A stretch of 33,354 nucleotides of DNA from Flavobacteriales bacterium (GTDB lineage: Bacteria > Bacteroidota > Bacteroidia > Flavobacteriales_D > Cryomorphaceae). Below the pieces are notes generated by a model. The model made no database searches. It was not told where the DNA came from and saw only the letters and a list, made by a program, of their open reading frames with translations. The stretch is from positions 1 through 33,354 of the forward strand of contig SLDS01000132.1 of assembly GCA_007125175.1 (NCBI GenBank), in the 5' to 3' direction. Shown here piece after piece: positions 19,392 to 28,245 of the stretch. Every line of letters starts with the position of its first letter. Position 1 is the first letter of the stretch. Made by a program: the position numbers and the translations under genes.

Positions 19392-20093
19392 TTAATAACC
19401 AAAATCCCAACCTGAATTCTTTCTCGCCGGAGTGCCATCTTCGTCATTCTGATCGCTGTCTTCTTCCTCACCGGTCTTAGGTGCAGGGGGATGACTGCTT
19501 TGATCTTCAGGTGCTGAAGGAGGCCCGGCTTCACTGCTCTCATTGATCGGAGGGCTGTTTTCGGGGCTTATCTGATCATTGCGCAGCACGGGCTTTTGCT
19601 CGAAGACATCTGTGAGCACCTTATTTGAAGATTGGAGCTGCAGCAAGCCGTCGCCCAAGGCATATTCCACGAGCAAGCCATTTTCATCTTCGGCCAGAAA
19701 GGCCTCAATGGGCCCGAAGAAATCCAGCAATTGTTGCTTATCGCATGTGGGGAGAAACTCCCGAAGTACACGTGGATCGTAGTAGCGAAAATAGAGTTCG
19801 CGACCATCTTCCGTGGCCACCACCAGAAATTTGCGCAAATGTGTGTAAAGCTCATTGGGCTCTGCATTGCAGCGGATGAAGACTCCCCAGCTATTGGATT
19901 GAGCTGCCTCCGATAGCCATGCGGCAAAATCGCTTCCGTCTTCAAGGTCGAATAGCCAAGGCGCAACAGCGCCCAGAAAGCGCTCACTATCCCCCTCGTA
20001 CAGGCATATGTGCTCCGGGTTGAGCTCGCGGGCCTTTTCCATTTCACCCCGCATCTTGGCGGCGTCGAGGAGTACGTAATTGGCGGTGTTCAC
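19392..20093 (-). CDS. DUF4123-like T6SS effector adaptor/chaperone (Tap/TEC-type)
   Basis: NYVLLDAAKM...WGVFIRCNAEPNELYTHLRKFLVVATEDGRELYFRYYDPRVLREFLPTC matches the DUF4123 pattern; acidic, proline-rich C-tail. Confidence 0.82.
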   Translation of the reverse strand: MNTANYVLLDAAKMRGEMEKARELNPEHICLYEGDSERFLGAVAPWLFDLEDGSDFAAWLSEAAQSNSWGVFIRCNAEPNELYTHLRKFLVVATEDGRELYFRYYDPRVLREFLPTCDKQQLLDFFGPIEAFLAEDENGLLVEYALGDGLLQLQSSNKVLTDVFEQKPVLRNDQISPENSPPINESSEAGPPSAPEDQSSHPPAPKTGEEEDSDQNDEDGTPARKNSGWDFGY

Positions 20094-20234
20094 GGGGTCA
20101 TGCTATTCAAAATTGATCTGCGGCATCAGCTGCTCAGTAATTTGTGCAAAACAGCTTACAGGCATATTGCGCGGCCGCTCACCATTTTTCAAATCTAACA
20201 AAAGCATTGGCAAATGCCATTTTCATTCATTGCT

Positions 20235-21239
20235 TCAATTCTTTTTGCGCACCAGAAGTTTGGCAGCTTCCAACTGAACAAAGGATTCGTCATCGCTTAA
20301 GGCAATGCTGAGACGTGGCTCTGCAGCTCGGAGCTCAAATTGCAGCTGAATGCTCTTGCCTCCATTTTCTGCAAGTATGTCCAGGGCTCTTGCGGTTTCA
20401 CTTTCGTCAAATTGAATGTTGGCCACATACTCAGTGGGTCCTTCTGCCCATTCCAGAATACAGCTCTCGGGTACTGCGCGTTCGCTGATCAGGGCCCCTT
20501 TGTTTTTTTGGAAATGTACATATTCTCGCTCTCCACTTATGAAGCGGGTGTGCGCGCTGATGGCCCTTTGCTCACCCAATATCTGGTAATCGTAGGGGTA
20601 GCGCTTGCGCATGTCTACCGCATAGCGCTCCCGGGGCACAGCTGTGTCGATCAGCTGCCGGGCCCTTTCCTCGTCCATCACTTCTGAGAGTTTTATCAGT
20701 TGGTATTCCTTGCGGCTCACGCTGGTCGAAGGCATGAAATCTTCCCAGGGCATGTCATAGGTTTCGCCCTCGCCGCTAGCCATTTCCAGCACCACCTGCT
20801 CTCCGTATAGCCACACATTTACGATGCCGCCGGGACCTATGGCAAGCATGATGGTTTCAAAGTTTTTCATGCCATTATCCACAGGTGATATGTAGGGGGT
20901 CGAGAGCAGCTCTTCTGCCATGGAGGCTTCCCAGCTCATGTCTATTTTGTAAAACAAATCTTCTACAAAGGAGTACCAGATGAGATGCGCGCCAACAGGT
21001 GCAGGCTTATACTCATCGCCAGACATGTAAATGGTGCCCATTTTGCCCCAGCCTTTACTCACGGTTTTTCCTGTAGCCATTTTGAAGGACTCCCCATCGG
21101 GCCCTTTGAAGTGAGCTTGCACGAGCTGCACAGGATAATCTTTTGGTGCGCATTCTGTGGGGATCCAATTGAAAGTTTTCATCTGTGGATTGCAGTTTAA
21201 GGCGAGTAAAATCAGGGCGATTGTTGACAGTTTTCCCAT
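20235..21239 (-). CDS. DUF2931-like putative lipoprotein, candidate immunity protein for the adjacent lipase
   Basis: Short signal-like N-terminus ending in Cys (MGKLSTIALILLALNC); ...DYPVQLVQAHF...GPGGIVNVWLYG...RYPYDYQI resembles DUF2931; located next to the DUF2235 gene. Confidence 0.65.
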   Translation of the reverse strand: MGKLSTIALILLALNCNPQMKTFNWIPTECAPKDYPVQLVQAHFKGPDGESFKMATGKTVSKGWGKMGTIYMSGDEYKPAPVGAHLIWYSFVEDLFYKIDMSWEASMAEELLSTPYISPVDNGMKNFETIMLAIGPGGIVNVWLYGEQVVLEMASGEGETYDMPWEDFMPSTSVSRKEYQLIKLSEVMDEERARQLIDTAVPRERYAVDMRKRYPYDYQILGEQRAISAHTRFISGEREYVHFQKNKGALISERAVPESCILEWAEGPTEYVANIQFDESETARALDILAENGGKSIQLQFELRAAEPRLSIALSDDESFVQLEAAKLLVRKKN

Positions 21240-21243
21240 CGCA

Positions 21244-22716
21244 TCAGCCTCTTAGTATCAGTCGTTCCCTCACACCTGTGAGGGGGTCACCGGTGCTCCA
21301 TCTCGGCACATTTACGAAGCTGTCATAATTGGCAGAAATGTGGAAATAGCGGTTGCGTATTCGGCGCATGAGGTCGGGATCCAATCTCCAATTGCCCTGC
21401 CCATCGGGCCCTAAGACATGCTCCAGCTGAGCGAGTTCCGGATGGGAGCCGGCACTTATTTCATTTCTCAAGTCGAGATCTGCACTGAAGTTGACCTGCT
21501 CTTGCTGGAACCAGTGTGCCATTATTTTGAGCGGTATGCGGTCATAAGTATTTCGAAGCCTTCGTCTCGTTACACTGATGCGGTTGCGCCATCCTGAGTC
21601 ATCAATTTGAGAGGCGGTAGCCCAACCTTCATTGATGAGCCATCGCTTTTCTTCCTCCACCCGGCGCCTGTGTCTCTCTCGCTGCTGGTAAAAGCTCAGT
21701 TTGAAAACCAGTAAATCTTCTTCGTGAATGGCATCGCGATAACCTCCTCCCACATCCGTGTGCACACCAGGAAGCACGATTTCGGTGCCACCCGCACTGG
21801 CAATATTGGTGAGGGGAAAGTTATTCCGGTATTCATCTGCGGCAGCGAGTTGCACTACTTTTTGGGCGGCACTGATTGCGTCGAGCGAGAGAATGCCTGT
21901 ATCCAAATGGTGTCTGGATACACCAAAAGCTGCCACGGTATCAAAAAGTCCTACAAATCGCACCTCCACTTGATCGACAGTGTAGCCCGCTGCCCGAAGC
22001 TGTTCCTGCACACTGTCAGACCCGGTGTTCAGGGCCGCATGCACAAAGTTTCTGGCGGCAGCTGCCCCACGGCTGAAGCCGACAGCGTCCAGCTGTATTA
22101 GTTCTATTTCGCGATCCGGGCAGTCGGCCCCGCGTATAGCGCTGATCACGCGGCTTATACCCCTGGCTACTTTGGCGATGATGCCTGTCCCGCCCCTTCC
22201 GGTAGCCATGCCGACGAGGTTGTCGCTTTGGCCATCCCGGGTGCCAATACCCTCAATGTAAGCCACAATGTGCTCATCGAAGCCCGGGGCATTATCGAGC
22301 ATATACGTTTGGAGCTTGGATACATTCGTTTCAGCACTGGCAAAGCTTCCATCGGCATTGGCGGCACGCTCTGCTTGTCGGATACACCTGCGCAGCCATC
22401 GCCTCTCTTGCTCCAGCATGTTCTTTTCATCTCGAGTGAGATCTTCCCTGCTCAGGTTTTGCTCCACCTGATTCAATCTGCTTTGGTACTCGGCGAGTTG
22501 GGCTTCGGCCATTTGCCGATCCCGTACATTGTTGCGGTTGTTTTGGGTGCCGTCAAAAAACATGCTCACCCGAAAACGGTTGCGCACTACAGGCGGATCC
22601 TCTTGGCTCTCTTGCTGAGCGGGAGCATTTTCGCCACAGGCCAATCCTCCCTGGCTATCGGCGTCGGTCGCAGAGGTATTGCCTGTGTACTGTGGTGGAT
22701 TGTTTTGACCGGGCAT
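21244..22716 (-). CDS. DUF2235/Tle1-like T6SS phospholipase effector
   Basis: RFRVSMFFDGTQNNRNN; nucleophile elbow VGFSRGAAAARNF (GxSxG); FVGLFDTVAAFG; GVHTDVGGGYRD. Confidence 0.88.
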   Translation of the reverse strand: MPGQNNPPQYTGNTSATDADSQGGLACGENAPAQQESQEDPPVVRNRFRVSMFFDGTQNNRNNVRDRQMAEAQLAEYQSRLNQVEQNLSREDLTRDEKNMLEQERRWLRRCIRQAERAANADGSFASAETNVSKLQTYMLDNAPGFDEHIVAYIEGIGTRDGQSDNLVGMATGRGGTGIIAKVARGISRVISAIRGADCPDREIELIQLDAVGFSRGAAAARNFVHAALNTGSDSVQEQLRAAGYTVDQVEVRFVGLFDTVAAFGVSRHHLDTGILSLDAISAAQKVVQLAAADEYRNNFPLTNIASAGGTEIVLPGVHTDVGGGYRDAIHEEDLLVFKLSFYQQRERHRRRVEEEKRWLINEGWATASQIDDSGWRNRISVTRRRLRNTYDRIPLKIMAHWFQQEQVNFSADLDLRNEISAGSHPELAQLEHVLGPDGQGNWRLDPDLMRRIRNRYFHISANYDSFVNVPRWSTGDPLTGVRERLILRG

Positions 22717-22752
22717 GGTGGCTTCTAATAATCAGTTTTGGCGCTCAGCTCT

Positions 22753-23139
22753 TCACCGAGGTGCTAAGTTTACACGCTTCTTTCGGTAATTTTTTGAGTT
22801 CAGTGCGATCATAAGTTCCTCCACTTTCCTGTCTTGGGGCAGGTCTTCTCTGTTCAGCAGCGCTGTAATGGCATCGTGCTGGAGCCCGAAGAGGCCGTGG
22901 GTGATGTCGAGGTACATGAGTTTTTGTACGTTTATTTCGCGCTTTATACCATGCCTTTCGGCAAATTCGATGGCGACTTCCACATAGCTTCTCAAGTCAT
23001 CTTCATTCTTTCCCGCTCGCCACTGTGGAAAGTTTTGTTCAAAAAAGACCAGAGATTTTTCAATAAAGCGCTCCCTACTCAGTCGGCTGAAATGTTTCAG
23101 CTGTTCCGTGCGCAATACCATATGAATTTCCTGTGCCAT
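22753..23139 (-). CDS. Small PAAR-associated protein, putative accessory/adaptor
   Basis: 128 aa; VLRTEQLKHFSRLSRERFIEKSLVFFEQNFP...AIEFAERHGIKREINVQKLMYL resembles short proteins encoded beside DUF4150/PAAR genes in Proteobacteria; sits between PAAR and Tle1-like genes. Confidence 0.6.
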   Translation of the reverse strand: MAQEIHMVLRTEQLKHFSRLSRERFIEKSLVFFEQNFPQWRAGKNEDDLRSYVEVAIEFAERHGIKREINVQKLMYLDITHGLFGLQHDAITALLNREDLPQDRKVEELMIALNSKNYRKKRVNLAPR

Positions 23140-23146
23140 GCTATCC

Positions 23147-23635
23147 TCAACTATGGCTTGGGCAATCGGGACAAGAAGTTGGATTGTGCACCAAAGGGGC
23201 TCCGTCGGCTGCTGCCTGGGTGAGGGCCATGACTTGGCCCAATACTGATTGGGTCACAGGAGGAGCCGACTGAATCACTGCTTGCGCATTTTGCACCATT
23301 CCTCCCGGCGAGCCGCCTCCACCACCCGCACCCACTTCTCCTATGAGTACCGTTGGCGCTCCGATTATTATCGAGCCGCCGTGAGCAGTAACGTCGCCCA
23401 TTCGAGCAGCAGGTCTTCCTCCTATAAGTACGCCTGAAGATCCCATGATGATGGTATCGGGTGGGCCGACGCATGTGCACATTTCACCCAATACGGCTGC
23501 AGGCACCCCGCATATCAGCACATTGGCCACACCGGGGCCCATTACTGGGCCTCCCACGTGGGGCACGGGAGGGGTGCCCGGGGTCACCATTGGGCACACG
23601 TGCATATCGCCAATACGGGCAGCTGGTTTTGACAT
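23147..23635 (-). CDS. PAAR-repeat (DUF4150-like) T6SS spike-tip protein
   Basis: MSKPAARIGDMHVCPM..., GGRPAARMGDVTAHGGSIIIGAPTVLIG; two PAAR motifs; start set at 23635. Confidence 0.9.
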   Translation of the reverse strand: MSKPAARIGDMHVCPMVTPGTPPVPHVGGPVMGPGVANVLICGVPAAVLGEMCTCVGPPDTIIMGSSGVLIGGRPAARMGDVTAHGGSIIIGAPTVLIGEVGAGGGGGSPGGMVQNAQAVIQSAPPVTQSVLGQVMALTQAAADGAPLVHNPTSCPDCPSHS

Positions 23636-23886
23636 TGGCTTTCCGGTTTTAGATGGTTTATAACTGGTCAGCGCTAATGTACAATTTTTTCCTTGTCTGA
23701 GCTTCTTGCATCTCATTTTGTGGCAGCCCAAAAGGACTTTCATCAGTCAGATTGTGAGAATACTGAATTTACACGGCCATCACTAAATATCGCTATACGC
23801 GGGTTCGGATCTTTGATTCCATCTGCACTTAGGACTTTAATCGACGCAGATTCATGGCAATGGCTGAATGTGCGGCCATACCCTTT

Positions 23887-23927
23887 GGCAGCAAGTCGGC
23901 GATGGGCGCCTATTCCGAATTGCTGCC
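23887..23927. repeat. Hairpin-capable dyad in the divergent intergenic region
   Basis: GGCAGCAA (23887-23894) and TTGCTGCC (23920-23927) perfect 8-bp arms with internal GGCG-ATGGG-CGCC (23898-23910); alternative arm pair TTTGGCA (23884-23890) / TGCCAAA (23929-23935). Confidence 0.5.
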
Positions 23928-24026
23928 GTGCCAAAATCGGTTGCATATACTAGAGCATTGCCTATATTAGCACGGTTTAAGCGGCATACGCTGCTTTGAG
24001 ACAATTTAAAAACCACAAAATAGCCC

Positions 24027-24545
24027 ATGAAGCCAGTCAATTCCCGGGAACGACGCAAGGCATTTATGTCTTTTCTGTTCATGTTTATTCTCGCTATTGT
24101 TCCTATTTGCATTTCCATTTACCTTTTCGGTAGGGTAGACCATGCGGAGAATGATTTTCTGCGGGAAAAATACAGGCAGAGCCAACAGCTGCAGGAGGTG
24201 AAGTACAGCGAGGCCAGGGTGTACAGCTCCCTCAATGATGAAGTGATTGCCGTACAAAACCAAATCACCCAATCGCAGGACGTGGCAACAGCACGACCCG
24301 AAAGTGGAAATATCGAATCCCGCATCAATGCACTCAACAGAAGCCTGAGAGAGCTTCAAGGCGAGCTCAGTGGTGTAAAGCTCAACTCCACAGAAGCACT
24401 TATGCTCGAAATGATTCGTTCGCAAGCTGAGAGCCTGGAGAAAATGAACTCCATATACCGAGACACCTACGCCAGGCTTAGGGATGAGCGCGATGAGGTC
24501 GCCAAGCTCAAGAGAAGATTGGAAGCAAGTGGGATAATGCATTAA
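24027..24545 (+). CDS. tssO: T6SS subtype iii protein TssO
   Basis: 172 aa; MKPVNSRERRKAFMSFLFMFILAIVPICISIYLFG single N-terminal TM then coiled-coil; directly upstream of a tssP-like gene. Confidence 0.8.
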   Translation: MKPVNSRERRKAFMSFLFMFILAIVPICISIYLFGRVDHAENDFLREKYRQSQQLQEVKYSEARVYSSLNDEVIAVQNQITQSQDVATARPESGNIESRINALNRSLRELQGELSGVKLNSTEALMLEMIRSQAESLEKMNSIYRDTYARLRDERDEVAKLKRRLEASGIMH

Positions 24546-24567
24546 ACAGTAGCCTTTAATTTTTGGC

Positions 24568-25695
24568 ATGGACAAGCTCACTTATATACCGCCTTTGATC
24601 ATTGCCTTTCTCGGGCTCATCTTGCTGGCTTTGAATATCAAGCCCGCATTTGAAGGGGAAATGGACTTTCGCACAGAAAAGGCCGAAGCGATCACACGTG
24701 TGCCCAATGCCCCTGATAGCATACAGGTGGGTACCGCCGCTGACCTCTTACTGCGGGTGCCGGATGGCGAGCTTTTCGACGGTGATATCTTCTGGTTGAT
24801 CAGCGGTCCACGCGATACAGTGGGCTACCACAGCCGCAAGCCCGGAGTGCGGTTCAACCAACTTGGCAATTACACCCTTTCAGCCTACCACAGGCAGCGC
24901 GAGCTGATAAGCCATGATGTGATCGTGGTAGAAGGCCGGGAAGTGCGCATGCACGTTGGGAGTGCTGAGCTCAAGGCAGGTGAGGAGTTTAAAGCTTCCG
25001 ACCGCAGCAATTTTAGCTCCGCTTCACGCAAATGGCAGGTGAGAGACAGCCGCGACCGACTCCTTGTCGAGCAAGAAGATGTAGAAGACTTCGCATGGAA
25101 GGCTCCTTCCGCCGGCGAATTTGTGGTCGCTTTGATATACCTCGATGATCAGGGAGAAGAGGTAGGCCGCAAAAACATGCCAATAGAAGTGGCCCCGCCC
25201 CCGGCGCCTGTGCGCAGGGCTGCACCAAAAGCCACTGCCCCCAAGCCGAAAACCCCAAAAGTGTCCGTGCTCTCGGTAGCAGCATCGGCGCTGCCATTCA
25301 ATTACAGAGGCCAGGATGTGGATCCGGACAAGGACTACAAGTCAAAGCAAGTGTACAAGGCCGATTTTGTGGCCAAACAAGATCTGCAGCTCAATCATAT
25401 CATCGCCTACCTGAAGGCAGGGGAGTACGAAATTCGGGTAAGTAGAAATGGAGAGGAAGTTTTTCGCGACAATGTTCGCTTGAACTCCGATAGGGCATGG
25501 GAATTTGGCTTTTCGAGGCTGGGACGCATTGAGCGTGATGATCAGCTCCAAATAAGCCTTCACACAGCCGAAGGCAAGGTGTTCACACGTCGCCCAAAAG
25601 CCAGTGATGTTTCCAACCCATACTTCTCCATCGAATTTGAAGGAGCCGAGCAGTGGATGTTTAATGCCGACCTCAATGTGAGTGGAAATGAATGA
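24568..25695 (+). CDS. tssP: T6SS subtype iii protein TssP
   Basis: 375 aa; N-terminal TM (YIPPLIIAFLGLILLALNI), beta-rich domain, proline-rich linker (APPPAPVRRAAPKATAPKPKTPK), second beta-rich domain; next to tssO. Confidence 0.75.
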   Translation: MDKLTYIPPLIIAFLGLILLALNIKPAFEGEMDFRTEKAEAITRVPNAPDSIQVGTAADLLLRVPDGELFDGDIFWLISGPRDTVGYHSRKPGVRFNQLGNYTLSAYHRQRELISHDVIVVEGREVRMHVGSAELKAGEEFKASDRSNFSSASRKWQVRDSRDRLLVEQEDVEDFAWKAPSAGEFVVALIYLDDQGEEVGRKNMPIEVAPPPAPVRRAAPKATAPKPKTPKVSVLSVAASALPFNYRGQDVDPDKDYKSKQVYKADFVAKQDLQLNHIIAYLKAGEYEIRVSRNGEEVFRDNVRLNSDRAWEFGFSRLGRIERDDQLQISLHTAEGKVFTRRPKASDVSNPYFSIEFEGAEQWMFNADLNVSGNE

Positions 25696-25794
25696 TAGCT
25701 GAAGGATGCGGATTTCAATACTGCCCAGCACAGCATTTGTCGGCAGCAAGCTCAGGGCATCCCTGACAGAAACTATGAGATAAACCAAAACCCA

Positions 25795-28245
25795 ATGAAC
25801 GCAGCTCGCTACATTTTGATCGCTTTGATATGGATTGCTACGCTTGCAGCCGGATCGGTGAGCGCCTTAGCCCCTACAAATACCGGCATGGATGGTTTGC
25901 CACCTGATGTGGTGCCTCCGGGAAATCAGGAAGTGTGTGAGGGCGAAGAGGTGACCTTGGAGGTGCAAGCGAATCCCAATGGTGCCGTTATAGAATGGTA
26001 CACGGTCGATGGGCAAGATACGCTGACCTATGTCGACGGCGTCGCCTTCACGCCCCATACCACTGGCCTGATTACATATACACTTGTTGCTTCGGATGGT
26101 ATAGTCTCTGATACGAGTACAGTGGAAGTAAACGTGGTGGAGCTACACACGATAAGCTCTGCTGCCGATCGCACCCTTTGCATCAATTCGACCATGACAC
26201 CCATCGAGATAGTTTTCGGTGGTGGAGCTACCAATGCCACCGTTCAAGGTTTGCTGCCGGGGGGGATAAGTTCCGCTGTCTCGAATGAAACCCTCACCAT
26301 TTCGGGAACAGCCACCACTGCAGGCACCTTCAACTATACCGCCCAAACTGTGGCCAATGCCTGCCCCTCGGTACAGACAAGCGGAACCATCACCGTACTT
26401 CCGGAAAACACCTTTGACCTGAGCTCTGCCCCCGAAAGCCTCGATCAGGAGATTTGTGAGGGAGACTCCATCGATCCCATCACCTTCGAGACAAGCGGAG
26501 CAGGTGGAGTCAATTTCAACAATTTGCCGCAAGGCTTGAGCGCCATATGGGATGATGACCTGGGCAGTATTACCGGATTTCCTACCGATACTGGGGTCTT
26601 CTCCTTCGAGATTGAACTCACAGGCGGGTGCGGAGATGTGTCTCAGGGTGTGGAACTCTCGGTGCGTCCAAGACCAGTGGTAGACGCCGGGCCCGATCAG
26701 CTCTTGTGTGACGATGATCCCGTGGTGGAGCTGGAGGGAACAGTAATCAATGCCCCCAATCACATCTGGAGCTCCCCGGACGATGAGGGGGCTTTTCAAA
26801 ATGTTTCTCAGCTCGCGACGCTCTTTGAGCCCAGTGAAGATCAGCTGGACTCAGGGTCTGTGGTGCTCACACTTACCGCTCAGGGCGGCGCGGCAGTGTG
26901 CGGAATCGTTTCCGACAGCCTCACGCTTACTTTCACCGAGGCGTTCAGTGCCTTTTTCGAATACGATGATCCATTTTGCAGCAATCAGGATGAGCTGGTA
27001 AGCCCGGAACTTTTTGGCACCGAAGGTGGAGTATACGGTGGAGACATACCCGGTATCGATCCACAGGACGGGAGCTTCAATCCCTCCGATCTGCAGTCGG
27101 GAGAGTATGACGTGACTTATACCGTGCCGGAAGGAGGTGGCTGCGCCCAGTTTGATACCACCCTGAGCATCACCATCAACCACCCCCTGAGTGAGGTCCA
27201 AATCTTGGGCAATGATTCTGAATTTTATTGCAATCAGGAGGATTTGATTCTCACGGGAACAGCTCAAAATGCACTTTCTTTTCAATGGGAGATAGAAGAA
27301 GGAGGAGGGGATTATATACCTCTGCCCGACACGACCATTGCTTACACACCTCAAGATTATGCAGGTGAAGTTCTTGTTTCGTTTTCCGCTTCTGCCCTTC
27401 CGGGTTGTTTTGAGATTGTCACTGTATTTACCGATTTCGTTATGGTGCCCCCGCATGGAGGGGAGATTCAAGAGGTGATCCCGGAAGTATGCGAAGGCGA
27501 TTTGCTCACATTTGCAGCAGAGGAAACGGAGTTTGATCAATATTATACCTATGAATGGAACTTGCAGGATGAGAACGGGAATCCCACAGGCAGCGCTACA
27601 GGCCCGGAAGATGAGGCTGAAGTGACTTATCAGCTGGGATCTTTTGAGGAGGAAAGCAGCTTGGAAGTCTCTCTCTCTACCATGGTGGATGGCTCTTGCC
27701 TTTCGCAGGGCAGTGAAAACTTTGAGGTGTTTCTGGAGCCCGATATCTGCGATTATTTCGAATTGGCCGGGAATATTTTGGTGATCAATGCCTGTGAAGA
27801 AGGAGAGATAGACCATTTCTATCAATGGGGCTGCGGATCAAATAGCCTTGAAGATGAGACGGACATTTACCTCCATTACGGGCCTTATCTCGATGAATGC
27901 GAAGACTTTTGGGTGAGTGTGTCACTTTATGAAGACGGTCGGTGTCCTGTGTATGAGGGAAGCAATTTCCCAGTATCAGCCAGCGCCTCTCCGGAGTGGC
28001 AGATGCAGGTGTATCCCAACCCCGCAAGCCGCGAATTATTTCTCGAGCTTCCAGCCGCCGCGCTGAGCCCTGCCATGACTTATGAGCTTTACTCTCAGAG
28101 TGGAGTGCGAATAAGTCAAGGGAATCTGCAGGGCATGGCCTCCAGGCAGACCATAGACATCGGCAAGCATGCTGCGGGCTATTACATCCTGCAGGTGCGC
28201 AGCGGGGAGCATATTTTTCGACATTCAATAGCCATTATAAGATGA
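25795..28245 (+). CDS. Secreted PKD/Ig-like repeat protein with T9SS type A C-terminal sorting domain
   Basis: Signal peptide; Ig/PKD-like repeats (GNQEVCEGEEVTLEVQANPNGAVIEWYTV..., RPVVDAGPDQLLCDDDPVVELEGT...); C-terminal VYPNPASRELFLELPAA...AAGYYILQVRSGEHIFRHSIAIIR. Confidence 0.85.
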   Translation: MNAARYILIALIWIATLAAGSVSALAPTNTGMDGLPPDVVPPGNQEVCEGEEVTLEVQANPNGAVIEWYTVDGQDTLTYVDGVAFTPHTTGLITYTLVASDGIVSDTSTVEVNVVELHTISSAADRTLCINSTMTPIEIVFGGGATNATVQGLLPGGISSAVSNETLTISGTATTAGTFNYTAQTVANACPSVQTSGTITVLPENTFDLSSAPESLDQEICEGDSIDPITFETSGAGGVNFNNLPQGLSAIWDDDLGSITGFPTDTGVFSFEIELTGGCGDVSQGVELSVRPRPVVDAGPDQLLCDDDPVVELEGTVINAPNHIWSSPDDEGAFQNVSQLATLFEPSEDQLDSGSVVLTLTAQGGAAVCGIVSDSLTLTFTEAFSAFFEYDDPFCSNQDELVSPELFGTEGGVYGGDIPGIDPQDGSFNPSDLQSGEYDVTYTVPEGGGCAQFDTTLSITINHPLSEVQILGNDSEFYCNQEDLILTGTAQNALSFQWEIEEGGGDYIPLPDTTIAYTPQDYAGEVLVSFSASALPGCFEIVTVFTDFVMVPPHGGEIQEVIPEVCEGDLLTFAAEETEFDQYYTYEWNLQDENGNPTGSATGPEDEAEVTYQLGSFEEESSLEVSLSTMVDGSCLSQGSENFEVFLEPDICDYFELAGNILVINACEEGEIDHFYQWGCGSNSLEDETDIYLHYGPYLDECEDFWVSVSLYEDGRCPVYEGSNFPVSASASPEWQMQVYPNPASRELFLELPAAALSPAMTYELYSQSGVRISQGNLQGMASRQTIDIGKHAAGYYILQVRSGEHIFRHSIAIIR

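Noticed and set aside
20190-20214. Minus-strand TAGATTTG promoter element upstream of the DUF4123 gene
   Set aside because: The -7-like element matches, but the nearest TTTG is only 13 nt away, shorter than expected spacing.
12145-23635. Extracellular contractile injection system (eCIS) or phage tail instead of T6SS
   Set aside because: ClpV, TssK, TssN, TssO, TssP, TssR and a Tle1-like effector cassette point to T6SS subtype iii.
26851-27825. 324-aa minus-strand ORF inside the T9SS surface protein gene
   Set aside because: Antisense shadow ORF opposite a coherent repeat protein with signal and sorting domains.
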